DNA of 64,000 nucleotides from Burkholderia diffusa (GCF_902499115.1 NZ_CABVPN010000001.1:1-64000), one strand, 5' to 3'; shown: positions 8,248 through 17,188, counted from the first letter of the stretch. Notes: a model not told the origin generated them from the letters alone. Numbers and translations are program-made.

Positions 8248-9105
8248 TCAGCCCGCGGCCCGCGCCGCGATCGCGCGCAGCGCATGCGCGGCGGCCGCGA
8301 AGCCGAAGCTCGCGGTCACGCATACGCTCGAACCGAACCCCGCGCAGTTGAGCCCCGCGACATGCGCGGCGGCGGACGGCTCCGCGCCGTCCTCGATGTC
8401 GCACGCGGCCGCTTCCGGATAGATCAGCGGCTCGTCCGAATACACGGCGCTGACCTTGAAGCGCGCCTTCGGCCCGCGCGGAAAGCCGTGCTGCTTGCGC
8501 AGCTGCGCGCGCACCTTCGACAACAGCGGATCCTGGATCGTCAGCGCGAGATCGTCGATGCGGATGCGTGTCGGGTCGAGCTGCCCGCCCGCGCCGCCGA
8601 CCGTGACGAGCGGCTGCCCTTTTGCGATGCACCACGCGATCAGCGCGACCTTCGTGCGTACGCTGTCGATCGCGTCGACCACGTAGTCGAAGCCGCCGCC
8701 GAGCAGTGCGTCGAAGTTGTCGGGTTCCGCGAAATCCTCGATCCGGTTCACACGGCAAGCAGGATCGATCAGCGCGATCCGCTCGGCCATCGCGTCGACC
8801 TTCGGCTTGCCGTAATTGCCGTCGAGCGCGTGGATCTGCCTGTTCGTATTGCTTTCCGCGACGTTGTCGAGATCGATCAGCGTCAGCGTGCCGATCGCGC
8901 TGCGTGCGAGCGCCTCGGCCGTCCACGACCCGACGCCGCCGATGCCGATCACGGCGACGTGCGCGCGTTCGAACGCCGCGAGCGCGGGGGCGCCGTACAG
9001 GCGCGCGATGCCGCCGAAGCGGCGCTCGCGATCCACGTCAAGCTGGATTGTCGGGCTCGGGGTAAGATCAGAAGAACTGTGCGGGGCAGTGTCGGCAGCG
9101 GGCAT
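8248..9105 (-). CDS. tcdA: tRNA threonylcarbamoyladenosine dehydratase TcdA
   Basis: ThiF/E1-like enzyme of 285 aa that dehydrates t6A37 to cyclic ct6A in tRNA using ATP. It has the nucleotide-binding glycine loop VIGIGGVGSW (about 48-57), the SNTNRQIHAL motif, and DYVVDAIDSVRTK, all typical of TcdA. The chosen ATG 9105 (MPAADTAPH) lacks a clear ribosome-binding site. A longer version from 9183 is possible, but its extra N-terminus looks unconserved. The gene is divergent from pdxH. It complements tsaE upstream: one gene helps make t6A, this one modifies it. Confidence 0.92.
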   Translation of the reverse strand: MPAADTAPHSSSDLTPSPTIQLDVDRERRFGGIARLYGAPALAAFERAHVAVIGIGGVGSWTAEALARSAIGTLTLIDLDNVAESNTNRQIHALDGNYGKPKVDAMAERIALIDPACRVNRIEDFAEPDNFDALLGGGFDYVVDAIDSVRTKVALIAWCIAKGQPLVTVGGAGGQLDPTRIRIDDLALTIQDPLLSKVRAQLRKQHGFPRGPKARFKVSAVYSDEPLIYPEAAACDIEDGAEPSAAAHVAGLNCAGFGSSVCVTASFGFAAAAHALRAIAARAAG

Positions 9106-9233
9106 GGCAGCAAGGAAAACGTAAGTCGTGCAGCCCTCTATTTTGCCTGAACTCCCCGCCGGCACGCGCCCCTGTGCACGCACGATTCTCGCGCGTTCGC
9201 TATACTGGCCCCAGATTGAAGCGTTTGCATAAC

Positions 9234-9878
9234 ATGACGACTCTCGCCGATCTCCGCATCAATTACTCGCGTGCTTCGCTCGACGAAGCCGACGCCGCCC
9301 CGAACCCCTTCGCCCAGTTCGATCGCTGGTTCAAGGAGGCGCTCGCCGCCAAGCTCCCCGAGCCCAACACGATGACGCTCGCCACCGTCGGCGACGACGG
9401 CCGGCCGTCGGCCCGCATCGTGCTCATCAAGGGTGTCGACGAACGCGGGTTCGTCTTCTTTACCAATTACGAAAGCCGCAAGGGCCGCGATCTCGCCGCC
9501 AATCCGCACGCGGCGCTGCTGTTCTACTGGATCGAGCTGGAGCGCCAGGTGCGCATCGAAGGCCGGATCGAGAAAACCAGCGCCGACGAAAGCGACCGCT
9601 ATTTCGCGTCGCGCCCGCTCGGCTCGCGCATCGGCGCGTGGGCGTCCGATCAGAGCGCCGTGATCGACAGCCGCGCGACGCTCGAAGCGCGTGAAAAGGC
9701 CGTGACCGAACGCTACGGCGAGAACCCGCCACGCCCGCCGCACTGGGGCGGTTATCGCGTCGTGCCCGACGCGATCGAGTTCTGGCAGGGCCGCCCGTCG
9801 CGGCTGCACGACCGCCTGCTCTATACGCGCGACGACGCGGCAGGGTCGGGCTGGACGATCTCGCGCCTGTCGCCGTAA
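9234..9878 (+). CDS. pdxH: Pyridoxine/pyridoxamine 5'-phosphate oxidase
   Basis: FMN-dependent oxidase of 214 aa making pyridoxal 5'-phosphate from PNP or PMP in vitamin B6 synthesis and salvage. The FMN-binding split-barrel runs about 30-150 with ARIVLIKGVDERGF and FFTNYESRKG. The dimerisation and C-terminal part has PPRPPHWGGYRV, EFWQGRPSRLHDR and the terminal WTISRLSP, all hallmark PdxH sequences. ATG 9234 gives the normal length. A TATACT hexamer at 9201-9206 is a plausible -10 element. Confidence 0.96.
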   Translation: MTTLADLRINYSRASLDEADAAPNPFAQFDRWFKEALAAKLPEPNTMTLATVGDDGRPSARIVLIKGVDERGFVFFTNYESRKGRDLAANPHAALLFYWIELERQVRIEGRIEKTSADESDRYFASRPLGSRIGAWASDQSAVIDSRATLEAREKAVTERYGENPPRPPHWGGYRVVPDAIEFWQGRPSRLHDRLLYTRDDAAGSGWTISRLSP

Positions 9879-10008
9879 GCGCGTCTGCCGTGGTGCCGGC
9901 GCGCGTCGGCCGTGTCTCGTGTTGCATCCGGGCGCCCGCCTCGCAAGGGGCGTGCGCCGGTCAAGATACTTGGCTGTATTCGATTCAACGAACAAACGGA
10001 GAATCCAA

Positions 10009-11229
10009 ATGTTCTGGGAAAAGAAGCTGGCACAGTGGGCGGACGAAGTACGGGCGAAAGCGAACATACCGGCGCGACTCGTGCTGTGGAACGGCGATCA
10101 ACTCGATTTCGGCACCTTCAGCGCGCCGCAGGTCACGCTCAAGGTCAACAGCGCGTCGGCATTGCCGCTTCTGCTCGAACCGAGCCTCGACAATCTCGGC
10201 GAGGCGTACGTGAAGGGCAAGATCGACATCGAGGGCAGGCTGTCGGACATCATCAACATCAGCTACTCGCTCGCGCGCAGCACGGTCACCAGCGCGAGCA
10301 AGCTCGCGCGCGTGAAGCGCTACTTCAATCACACGAAAAACACCGACAAGAAGGCGATCCAGTATCACTACGACGTCTCGAACGCGTTCTACCAGCTGTG
10401 GCTGGACGAAAACATGGTGTACTCGTGCGCGTACTTCGAGAACGGCGACGAGGATCTCGCGACCGCACAGATCAAGAAGATCGACCATATCCTGACCAAG
10501 ATCCGGCTCGAGCCCGGCCAGCGCCTGCTCGACATCGGTTGCGGCTGGGGCGCGCTCGTGCTGCGCGCCGCGCAGAAGTTCGGCGCGACGTGCCTGGGCG
10601 TGACGCTGTCGCAGAACCAGTTCGATCTCGCGACCGCGCGCGTGAAAGCCGCCGGGCTCGAGGACAAGATCGAGATCCGCCTGCAGGACTACCGCGAGAT
10701 CGAGGGACAGTTCGACCGAATCACGAGCGTCGGGATGTTCGAGCACGTCGGCCGCAAGAACCTGCCCCTCTATTTCTCGCGCGTGCGCGACCTGCTGACC
10801 GACGACGGCATCGCGATGAACCACGGGATCACGTCGACCGACGCGGAAAGCGGCGAAACGGCGCTCGGCGGCGGCGAATTCATCGACCGCTATGTGTTCC
10901 CGGACGGCGAGCTGCCGCACATCAGCCTCGCGCTCGAAGCGGCGCAGCGCGGCGGGCTCGAGGCGATTGACGTCGAAAGCCTGCGGCGGCACTATGCGCG
11001 CACGCTCGAAATCTGGACCGAGAACTTCGAGGCGAAGGCGGAAGAGGCGCGCACGCTCGTCGACGACGAAAAATTCCGCATCTGGCGCGTGTATCTCGCC
11101 GGTTGCGCGTATGCGTTCGAGCACGACGACGTGTCGATCTTTCAGATCGTGTGCCGCAAGGCCGGACGCAGCGCGAAAACACTGCCGTGGTCGAGGCGCT
11201 ACATGTACGAACACACGCTGCCGCGCTAG
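10009..11229 (+). CDS. cfa: Cyclopropane-fatty-acyl-phospholipid synthase
   Basis: SAM-dependent enzyme of 406 aa that methylenates cis double bonds of membrane phospholipid acyl chains in stationary phase or acid stress. The N-terminal lipid-binding domain spans about 1-120. The methyltransferase domain has the SAM loop LDIGCGWGAL near residue 180, followed by VTLSQNQ, the YREI motif and EHVGRKN. ATG 10009 is preceded by an ACGGAGAA ribosome-binding site. It stands alone and probably has its own promoter in the 130-bp gap after pdxH. Confidence 0.95.
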   Translation: MFWEKKLAQWADEVRAKANIPARLVLWNGDQLDFGTFSAPQVTLKVNSASALPLLLEPSLDNLGEAYVKGKIDIEGRLSDIINISYSLARSTVTSASKLARVKRYFNHTKNTDKKAIQYHYDVSNAFYQLWLDENMVYSCAYFENGDEDLATAQIKKIDHILTKIRLEPGQRLLDIGCGWGALVLRAAQKFGATCLGVTLSQNQFDLATARVKAAGLEDKIEIRLQDYREIEGQFDRITSVGMFEHVGRKNLPLYFSRVRDLLTDDGIAMNHGITSTDAESGETALGGGEFIDRYVFPDGELPHISLALEAAQRGGLEAIDVESLRRHYARTLEIWTENFEAKAEEARTLVDDEKFRIWRVYLAGCAYAFEHDDVSIFQIVCRKAGRSAKTLPWSRRYMYEHTLPR

Positions 11230-11252
11230 GCGGCACTTCACGCTGGGCATGC

Positions 11253-12572
11253 ATGGGTGACGGCAGGACGCGGCGCAGCACGCCGCCGCAACGACAGCAG
11301 CGCGACGAAGCGGACGGGTCGCACGCCGAGGGGCAGTTCGACCTGTTCGGCGCGTCGCCCGACGACGCGCGCACGGCCGCGCCTGCAAACGACGACAACC
11401 CTGCAGGCGCCGGCGAACGCGCGACGCCGGACGAACACGACGCTGCGCGACCGGCAAAGTCGCCCGCGCGCACCGGCCGCGCATCGCCCGGCGCGTGCGC
11501 CGACCAGGAACCGGAACCGTCCCCTGCTTCCGGCCTGCTGTGGGACGAACCGTCGCCGCCGACCGCGCCGCCGAAGAAGGTCCGGCGTCGGCGCGGCGTG
11601 CCGCCAGCACCGGTTTCCGCGGAAGTCGCCGACGCGGCGGCCGCGCTGCCGCCGAACGTGCGCCTCGGCACATCGTCGTGGTATTTCCCCGGCTGGGACG
11701 GCATCGTCTACGACGGCGATTTTGCGCAAACGAAGCTGTCTCGCGAGGGGCTCGAGGCGTACGGCGCGCATCCGCTGCTGAAGAGCGTGAGCCTCGACCG
11801 GTCGTTCTACGGGCCGCTGTCGGTGGCCGACTACCTGCGCTACGCGCAACAGGTGCCGGACGATTTCCGCTTCGTCGTGAAGGCGCCGGCGTCCGTCACC
11901 GATGCGGTCGTGCGCGGCCGGCGCGGCGAGCCGTCGGGCCCGAACCCGACCTTTCTCGACGCGCAGCTCGCCACTCGCGAATTCGTGCAGCCGTGCCTCG
12001 AAGGGCTCGGCAGGAAGGCCGGCGTGCTGGTGTTCCAGTTTTCTCCGATGCCCGATCAACTGCTCGCCGAACCGGCCGCGCTGATCGACCGGCTGTCGGC
12101 ATTCTTCGCGGCGCTGCCGACGCTGCCGCCGGACGCCGACGGCACGCGCTACGCGATCGAGATCCGCGACGCGAGCCTGCTCACGCCGCGCTTCATCCGC
12201 GCGCTCGCGACGCTCGGCGTGCGCTACTGCGTCGGCCTGCATGCGCGGATGCCCGACCCGCTGCGCCAGGCAGCCGCGCTCGCGCTGCTCGACGGCGATG
12301 CACCGGGCCCGCTGATCGTGCGCTGGAGCCTGCATGGCGGCTTCAAGTACGAACAGGCAAAAGCGAAATACGAGCCGTTCGACAAGCTCGTCGACGAAGA
12401 TCCGGCCACACGCTCGGCGCTCGCCGAACTGGCCGCGCGCTACGCGCTGGCCGGACAGCCCGTGATCATCACGATCAACAACAAGGCGGAAGGCTCCGCG
12501 CCGCTGTCGTGCCTCGCGCTCGCGCGCGAGATCGCCGCAGCGTGCGCGCAGTGGCGCAGCGAGGCGGCGTAA
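11253..12572 (+). CDS. DUF72 (YecE-like) TIM-barrel protein with long disordered N-terminus
   Basis: 439-aa protein. Residues from about 133 form a DUF72/YecE domain (NVRLGTSSWYFPGWDGIVY, FVVKAPASVTD, FQFSPMP, ENGT-like EIRDASLL, and a C-terminal VIITINNKAEGSAP). The domain is a TIM-barrel of unknown biochemical role, often near DNA-repair or nuclease genes. Residues 1-125 are low-complexity, rich in Arg, Pro, Ala, Asp and Glu, and include QFDLFG, which resembles the short clamp-binding motifs (QxxLF) of the sliding clamp. The start could be later, since nothing conserved precedes about residue 130. Confidence 0.85.
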   Translation: MGDGRTRRSTPPQRQQRDEADGSHAEGQFDLFGASPDDARTAAPANDDNPAGAGERATPDEHDAARPAKSPARTGRASPGACADQEPEPSPASGLLWDEPSPPTAPPKKVRRRRGVPPAPVSAEVADAAAALPPNVRLGTSSWYFPGWDGIVYDGDFAQTKLSREGLEAYGAHPLLKSVSLDRSFYGPLSVADYLRYAQQVPDDFRFVVKAPASVTDAVVRGRRGEPSGPNPTFLDAQLATREFVQPCLEGLGRKAGVLVFQFSPMPDQLLAEPAALIDRLSAFFAALPTLPPDADGTRYAIEIRDASLLTPRFIRALATLGVRYCVGLHARMPDPLRQAAALALLDGDAPGPLIVRWSLHGGFKYEQAKAKYEPFDKLVDEDPATRSALAELAARYALAGQPVIITINNKAEGSAPLSCLALAREIAAACAQWRSEAA

Positions 12573-12577
12573 GCATC

Positions 12578-12593
12578 GCGGCGCGGGCGCCGC
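12578..12593. terminator. Short GC hairpin between convergent DUF72 gene and msrA
   Basis: GCGGCGC (12578-12584) pairs with GCGCCGC (12587-12593) in the 40-bp gap between two convergent genes. The loop is very short and there is no T-run, so function is uncertain. Confidence 0.25.
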
Positions 12594-12612
12594 TTGCGCA
12601 TCGGCGAACCGG

Positions 12613-13173
12613 TTACGCGCCGCGCAGCGACTTCAGCCGGTGCGAGAACTTCTGGCGGAATTTCGCGAGCTTCGGCCCGATCACGACCGAGCAGTAGCCC
12701 TGCCCCGGATTGCGCGCGTAATAGTTCTGGTGATAGTCCTCCGCCGGCCAGTAGTTGCCGTCGAGCGGCACGACCTGCGTGACGATCGGCTGCCCGAACA
12801 CCTGCTCGCGCTCCAGTTCGCGGATCACATCGAGCGCGACGTTGCGCTGCGCGTCCGAATGCGTGAACACGACCGAACGGTATTGCGTGCCGACGTCGTT
12901 GCCCTGCCGGTTCAGCTGGGTCGGATCGTGCGTTGCGAAGAAGATCTCGAGGATCTCGCGATAACCGATGCGCGCCGGATCGAACGTCACGTTCACGACC
13001 TCCGCGTGACCGGTATCGCCGTCGCATACGTCGCGATAGCCGGGATTGCGCGTGTGGCCGCCTGCATAGCCCGACTGGACGGCCGTCACGCCGTCGACGT
13101 CGAGAAACACGGCCTCCGTGCACCAGAAGCACCCGCCGCCTACAGTCGCGGTTTCAAGCATCTCGTTCACCAT
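12613..13173 (-). CDS. msrA: Peptide methionine sulfoxide reductase MsrA
   Basis: 186-aa repair enzyme that reduces S-epimers of methionine sulfoxide in oxidised proteins. The catalytic GCFWC motif lies at residues 14-18. Other family motifs follow: GYAGG, YxxVCxGxTGHAE, the conserved HDPTQLNRQGND segment, QYRS and EDYHQNY. ATG 13173 has a GAGG ribosome-binding site nearby, and ATG 13161 (MLETAT) is a close alternative. No MsrB domain is fused. It is transcribed alone, divergent from the selenium-binding-protein gene across a 545-bp gap. Confidence 0.95.
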   Translation of the reverse strand: MVNEMLETATVGGGCFWCTEAVFLDVDGVTAVQSGYAGGHTRNPGYRDVCDGDTGHAEVVNVTFDPARIGYREILEIFFATHDPTQLNRQGNDVGTQYRSVVFTHSDAQRNVALDVIRELEREQVFGQPIVTQVVPLDGNYWPAEDYHQNYYARNPGQGYCSVVIGPKLAKFRQKFSHRLKSLRGA

Positions 13174-13718
13174 GAAATCATTACCTCGTTGATGACAACG
13201 GCCGGCACGCGGGCGCGCGCCGGCGTCGCCGGTCCGTATCGCCGCGGCCCGGTTGCCCGGCGCGCAGCGGCAGCGTCCAAGTATCTCACTCGTGCGCAAA
13301 TCCGGCAGAACCGCATGCGTGCCGCGCACCACCGGCCGCGCGTTTCTCGTCTACACTTAGGCACGCCTCGCCGCAACGGCACACCGTCCGGCTGCGCGCA
13401 GCGTCCGATGCATGCCCGTCCTGATGCCAACATCATCTGCCGGAACATCGATATGCACGCCTCAGCAGACAGCGCCCGCATTGCGGGCCCGACCGCCGTC
13501 GCTTTCACCGCACCCTCGCGCCGCCGTGCGCCCGCTGCGCCGCATGCGCGGCGATCCGGCGCACCGCGTTTCCCTGCTTTCCCGACCTGATGCACCGCAC
13601 CGCGCGTCCTCCATCGCGCGGCCGCCGGAGCATTGCCGTCACGCAACCTGTTCGACCCGCACGTTCGCAGCGAACGTCCGTGCACCCGTGATCCGATACG
13701 ACCGAGAGAGGCACCACG
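13174..13718. other. 545-bp intergenic region, msrA / SBP56 gene
   Basis: No convincing gene is seen here. The small frames present have no recognisable domain and overlap each other. The one clear structure is an inverted repeat, ACGTTCG (13661-13667) and CGAACGT (13671-13677) around CAG, about 40-58 bp upstream of the SBP56 start. It could be an operator or an RNA hairpin in the leader. A GAGAGAGG ribosome-binding site sits just before 13719. Confidence 0.5.
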
Positions 13719-15125
13719 ATGAGCATGCGGCCTGACCCGACATTTCACGCTTCGCCGGAACTTGCGATGCAGGCGCCGGCGGAGGAATTTGCCTATACGT
13801 TGTTGCTGAGCCCCGATTTTTCCAGACCCGACGCGCTCGCCGTGATCGACGTGAAACCCGGCTCGGCGACCTACGGCAAGATCGTGCACACGGTGACGAT
13901 GCCGAACACCGGAGACGAATTCCACCACTTCGGCTGGAATGCGTGTTCGTCGTCGCTGTCGCCGCTGACCGGCCACGCATTCCTCGAACGCCGCTTCCTG
14001 ATCATCCCGGGCCTGCGTTCGTCGCGGATCTACGTGATCGACACGAAGCCGCACCCGACTCAGGCGCGCATCCACAAGATCATCGAGCCCGACGAGGTGT
14101 TCGCCAAGACCGGCTATTCGCGGCCGCATACGGTTCATTGCGGCCCCGAAGGCATCTACGTGAGCACGCTCGGCGGCGCGGGCAAGGACGGCACCGACGG
14201 CGCGCCCGGCATCTTCATCATGGACTGCGAGACCTTCGACGTGCTCGGCCGCTGGGAGATCGACCGCGGCTCGCAGGACAAGCATTACGACTTCTGGTGG
14301 AACCTGCCGCGCGACTACATGGTGTCGAGCGAATGGGCGCTGCCGCCGCAATTCGAGAACGGCATCGTGCCGGAGGACTTGCTCGCGAACAAGTACGGGC
14401 ACCGGCTGCATTTCTGGGACCTGCGCGCGCGGCGCAACGTGCAGACGATCGATCTCGGCGCGCAGCACCAGATGGCGCTCGAGGTGCGGCCCGCGCACGA
14501 TCCGGTGCGCGAATACGGGTTCGTCGGCGTCGTGGTCGACACGACCAATCTCGAAGGCTCGATCTGGACCTGGTGGCGCGAAGGCGGCCAGTTTCATGTG
14601 AAGAAGACCGCGACGATTCCGCCCGAGCCGGCCGCGGCCGACGAACTGCCGCCGCTGCTCCAGGGTTTCGGCGCGGTGCCGCCGCTCGTGACCGACATCG
14701 ACCTGTCGCTCGACGACCGCTTTCTGTACGTGTCGTGCTGGGGCACCGGCGAGATGCGCCAGTACGACGTGTCGGATCCGCATCATCCGGTGCTCGCGGG
14801 GTCGGTGCGTATCGGCGGGATCGTGCGCCGCGCGCCGCACACGAACGGCCGCGCGTTCGCCGGCGGCCCGCAGATGGTGGAAATCAGCCGCGACGGCCGG
14901 CGCGTGTACTGGACCAACTCGCTTTACTCGACGTGGGACGACCAGTTCTATCCGGACGGCGTGCCGGCCGCGCAGGTGCTCGCGCATGCGGGGCCGGACG
15001 GCGGGCTGACGCTCGCCGACGACTACTGGGTCGACTTCCCCGACGGCTATCGCGCGCACCAGATCCGGCTCGATGGCGGCGACTGCTCGACCGACTCGTT
15101 CTGCTATCCGTCGGTCAAGCGTTGA
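13719..15125 (+). CDS. Selenium-binding protein (SBP56) / methanethiol oxidase homologue
   Basis: 468-aa member of the SELENBP1/SBP56 beta-propeller family. Human SELENBP1 and bacterial MtoX oxidise methanethiol to H2S, formaldehyde and H2O2 and need copper. Family signatures are intact: DEFHHFGWNACSS with the conserved Cys at residue 76, RPHTVHCGPEGIY, HYDFWWNLPRD, TDIDLSLDDRFLYVSCW, AGGPQMVEIS, SLYSTWDDQFYPDG, and the C-terminal RAHQIRLDGGDCS. Several conserved His suitable for metal binding are present. No Sec-type signal is evident at the N-terminus. The TGA overlaps a TTG start of a downstream membrane-protein gene. Confidence 0.9.
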   Translation: MSMRPDPTFHASPELAMQAPAEEFAYTLLLSPDFSRPDALAVIDVKPGSATYGKIVHTVTMPNTGDEFHHFGWNACSSSLSPLTGHAFLERRFLIIPGLRSSRIYVIDTKPHPTQARIHKIIEPDEVFAKTGYSRPHTVHCGPEGIYVSTLGGAGKDGTDGAPGIFIMDCETFDVLGRWEIDRGSQDKHYDFWWNLPRDYMVSSEWALPPQFENGIVPEDLLANKYGHRLHFWDLRARRNVQTIDLGAQHQMALEVRPAHDPVREYGFVGVVVDTTNLEGSIWTWWREGGQFHVKKTATIPPEPAAADELPPLLQGFGAVPPLVTDIDLSLDDRFLYVSCWGTGEMRQYDVSDPHHPVLAGSVRIGGIVRRAPHTNGRAFAGGPQMVEISRDGRRVYWTNSLYSTWDDQFYPDGVPAAQVLAHAGPDGGLTLADDYWVDFPDGYRAHQIRLDGGDCSTDSFCYPSVKR

Positions 15126-15787
15126 GCGCCGGCCTCTCCGCGCCGCTCGCGCTGTGGGCGGCCGTGCTCGCGAGCGGCGTCTATCACGGGCTCAATCCGG
15201 CGATGGGCTGGCCGCTCGCGGTGTCGAACGCGCTGATGACGCGCCGCGGCGGCGCGCTCGTCGCGGCGCTCGGCTATCTCGCGCTCGGCCATGCGCTCGC
15301 GGTATTCATGGTGATGCTGCCGTTCGGGCTGCTTGCCGCGCTGCTCGCGTGGCAGTCGGCGATCCGGATCGGCGCGAGCGTGCTCGTGATCGGCTTCGGC
15401 GTGGTGCTGCTGATCCGGCGGCGGCATCCGCGTGCGCTCGCGCGGATACCGCCCACGCGGCTCGGACTGTGGTCGTTCGCGGTTGCGCTCGCGCACGGCG
15501 CGGGGCTGATGCTGGTGCCGATCTACCTCGGGCTCTGCGGGTTCGACCGGGACGCCGGCCATCGCGCGGCGGCCACGCTCGTCGATGCGCATCTCGGGAT
15601 CGCACTCGTCGTCGCAGCCGTGCACGCAGCCGCGATGTTCGGCACAGGCGGCGTGCTCGCGTGGCTCGTGTACCGCTATCTCGGGCTGAAGTTCGTCGCG
15701 CGGAGCTGGTTCAATCTCGATGCGGTGTGGGCGTCCAGCCTGATCCTGACGGGCGCGCTGTCGCTCAGGCTGGCGGCGGCGCGATAG
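15122..15787 (+). CDS. Polytopic membrane protein coupled to the SBP56 gene
   Basis: Predicted 221-aa inner-membrane protein with about six hydrophobic helices. I know this family only as uncharacterised (sometimes labelled ArcD-like). Histidines recur in or beside helices: GVYHGLNPAMGW, YLALGHALAV, VALAHGAGLMLVP and AAVHAAAMF. The start is taken as TTG 15122, overlapping the TGA of the SBP56 gene (TTGA), which implies translational coupling. GTG 15164 is an alternative but would cut the first helix. The tight coupling suggests a shared job, for example delivering metal (copper) or substrate to the SBP56 enzyme. That is inference. Confidence 0.75.
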   Translation: MSAGLSAPLALWAAVLASGVYHGLNPAMGWPLAVSNALMTRRGGALVAALGYLALGHALAVFMVMLPFGLLAALLAWQSAIRIGASVLVIGFGVVLLIRRRHPRALARIPPTRLGLWSFAVALAHGAGLMLVPIYLGLCGFDRDAGHRAAATLVDAHLGIALVVAAVHAAAMFGTGGVLAWLVYRYLGLKFVARSWFNLDAVWASSLILTGALSLRLAAAR

Positions 15788-16061
15788 CGCCCGGCTCGCG
15801 GAGCGGCCTCGGACGGCGCGCAACGAAAGGCGCGAGAACGACCGTTCCAGCACGACGCTGGCGCCACGCGACAGTGTTCGCTACCTCACGCTAGCCCCGC
15901 GATGCGCCGTCCGCACGGGTCCGGCGGTCGCGATTCCGCTAAAATCGGGCCATGCGCACCACTTCCCAATCGACCGCCCTGGCCTTGTCGCCTTTCGTCC
16001 GCCGCGCCCGTTGCAGCCGCCGCGCGCCGCGCCCGTCCGTTTCGTTCCGGATGGCCGCCCG

Positions 16062-16571
16062 ATGAACCACGCCACCCCGCCGGATTTCGACTCGGCCGCC
16101 TTTCGCCAGGCGCTCGGGCAGTTCGCGACCGGCGTCACGGTCATCACGACGCGTGCGCCGTCCGGGCAGCTGATCGGCATCACCGCGAGCTCGTTCAACT
16201 CGGTGTCGCTCGACCCGCCGCTCGTGCTGTGGAGCCTCGCGCACAAATCGGCGTCGACCCCGGTGTTCCGCAACAACAGCCATTACGTGGTGAACGTGCT
16301 CGCGGCGTCGCAGCTCGACCTGTGCAAGCGCTTCTCGACCTACAAGGGCGACCGCTTCGAAGGGATCGCGCACGCGGCCGGCAACTCGGGCATGCCGGTG
16401 CTCGACGGCGCACTCGCGTGGTTCGAATGCCACAACCGCAGCCGCTACGACGAAGGCGACCATGTGATCTTCGTCGGCGAAGTGGAACGCTGCGGTGTGC
16501 GTGCCGCGTCGGATGCCGCAGCGCCGCTCGTGTTCCACGGCGGCGGCTTCCACGGCCTCACACCGCTTTGA
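16062..16571 (+). CDS. Flavin reductase family protein (FMN-binding split barrel)
   Basis: 169-aa flavin reductase of the HpaC/RutF/ActVB group. Motifs: ALGQFATGVTVITT at the N-terminus, IGITASSFNSVSLDPPLVLWS at the flavin site, and the GDHVIFVGEVE strand near the C-terminus. Such proteins supply reduced FMN to a partner monooxygenase, but none is encoded next to it. The last 14 bp overlap the 3' end of the convergent kynR. ATG 16062 (MNHAT) is favoured, and an upstream ATG at 16011 adds 17 unconserved residues. Confidence 0.88.
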   Translation: MNHATPPDFDSAAFRQALGQFATGVTVITTRAPSGQLIGITASSFNSVSLDPPLVLWSLAHKSASTPVFRNNSHYVVNVLAASQLDLCKRFSTYKGDRFEGIAHAAGNSGMPVLDGALAWFECHNRSRYDEGDHVIFVGEVERCGVRAASDAAAPLVFHGGGFHGLTPL

Positions 16572-17058
16572 TCGACCCCATGCGCGCCAGCCCGACCGGC
16601 GCGCCCGCTTCGTCCTTCAGCGTCTGCAGCACGATGTTCGAACGGATGTCCATCACGCCCGGCGCCTTGTAGAGCCGGTTCAGCACGAAATCCGAATAGT
16701 GCTTGAGGTTGTGCGCCAGCACCCGGAGCAGATAGTGGCTCTCGCCCGTCACGACGAACGCGCCGACCACCTCCGGCCATTCGCGCAGCGCTTCCGCGAA
16801 GCGCTCGTGCCATTGATTCTCTTCGTTGCGCATCGACACCTGCACGAACGCCTCGAGCTCGAAGCCAAGCTTCTCGCGACTCAGGCACGCGCGATAGTGC
16901 TCGATCACGCCCTGCTCCTCGAGCAGGCGCATCCGGCGCAGACAGGCGGACGGCGAAAGCGAGATCCGTTCCGCCAGGTCGAGATTGCTGATTCTGCCCT
17001 CCTCCTGCAGTACCGCCAGAATCCGGCAGTCGGTGGCATCAAGCGTGATCGCGTGCAT
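16558..17058 (-). CDS. kynR: Lrp/AsnC-family regulator of the kynurenine operon
   Basis: 166-aa transcription factor. An N-terminal winged helix-turn-helix (about 5-60, LDATDCRILAVLQEEGRISN then RISLSPSACLRRMRLLEEQG) is followed by an AsnC/RAM ligand-binding domain (about 70-155, with VVGAFVVTGESHYLLRV). It is divergent from kynB, the arrangement known for KynR, which activates kynBUA in response to kynurenine. A perfect inverted repeat in the shared promoter is the likely binding site. Confidence 0.9.
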   Translation of the reverse strand: MHAITLDATDCRILAVLQEEGRISNLDLAERISLSPSACLRRMRLLEEQGVIEHYRACLSREKLGFELEAFVQVSMRNEENQWHERFAEALREWPEVVGAFVVTGESHYLLRVLAHNLKHYSDFVLNRLYKAPGVMDIRSNIVLQTLKDEAGAPVGLARMGSIKAV

Positions 17059-17096
17059 TTTTGGTCCCCGTTTTCCCTCTGAGTCGAATTATCTGC

Positions 17097-17111
17097 CAAT
17101 CCGGCGGATTG
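17097..17111. promoter_or_regulatory. Candidate KynR operator
   Basis: CAATCC (17097-17102) and GGATTG (17106-17111) form a perfect inverted repeat around GGC in the 130-bp gap between divergent kynR and kynB. Lrp-family sites are short partly palindromic AT/GC mixtures such as this. It is the clearest dyad in the gap. Confidence 0.5.
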
Positions 17112-17188
17112 TCCATGTTTATTTCGCAAGCACTTTCTGCGAGCGTCCGCCTATCATTCGAAGCATCGATTCACCGATTCGTCATGCC

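Noticed and set aside
13412..13735. 107-codon frame between msrA and SBP56
   Set aside because: No domain, overlaps other random frames and the SBP56 ribosome-binding site.
13167..15059. 630-codon minus-strand open frame
   Set aside because: Antisense to the SBP56 gene, which has strong homology on the plus strand.
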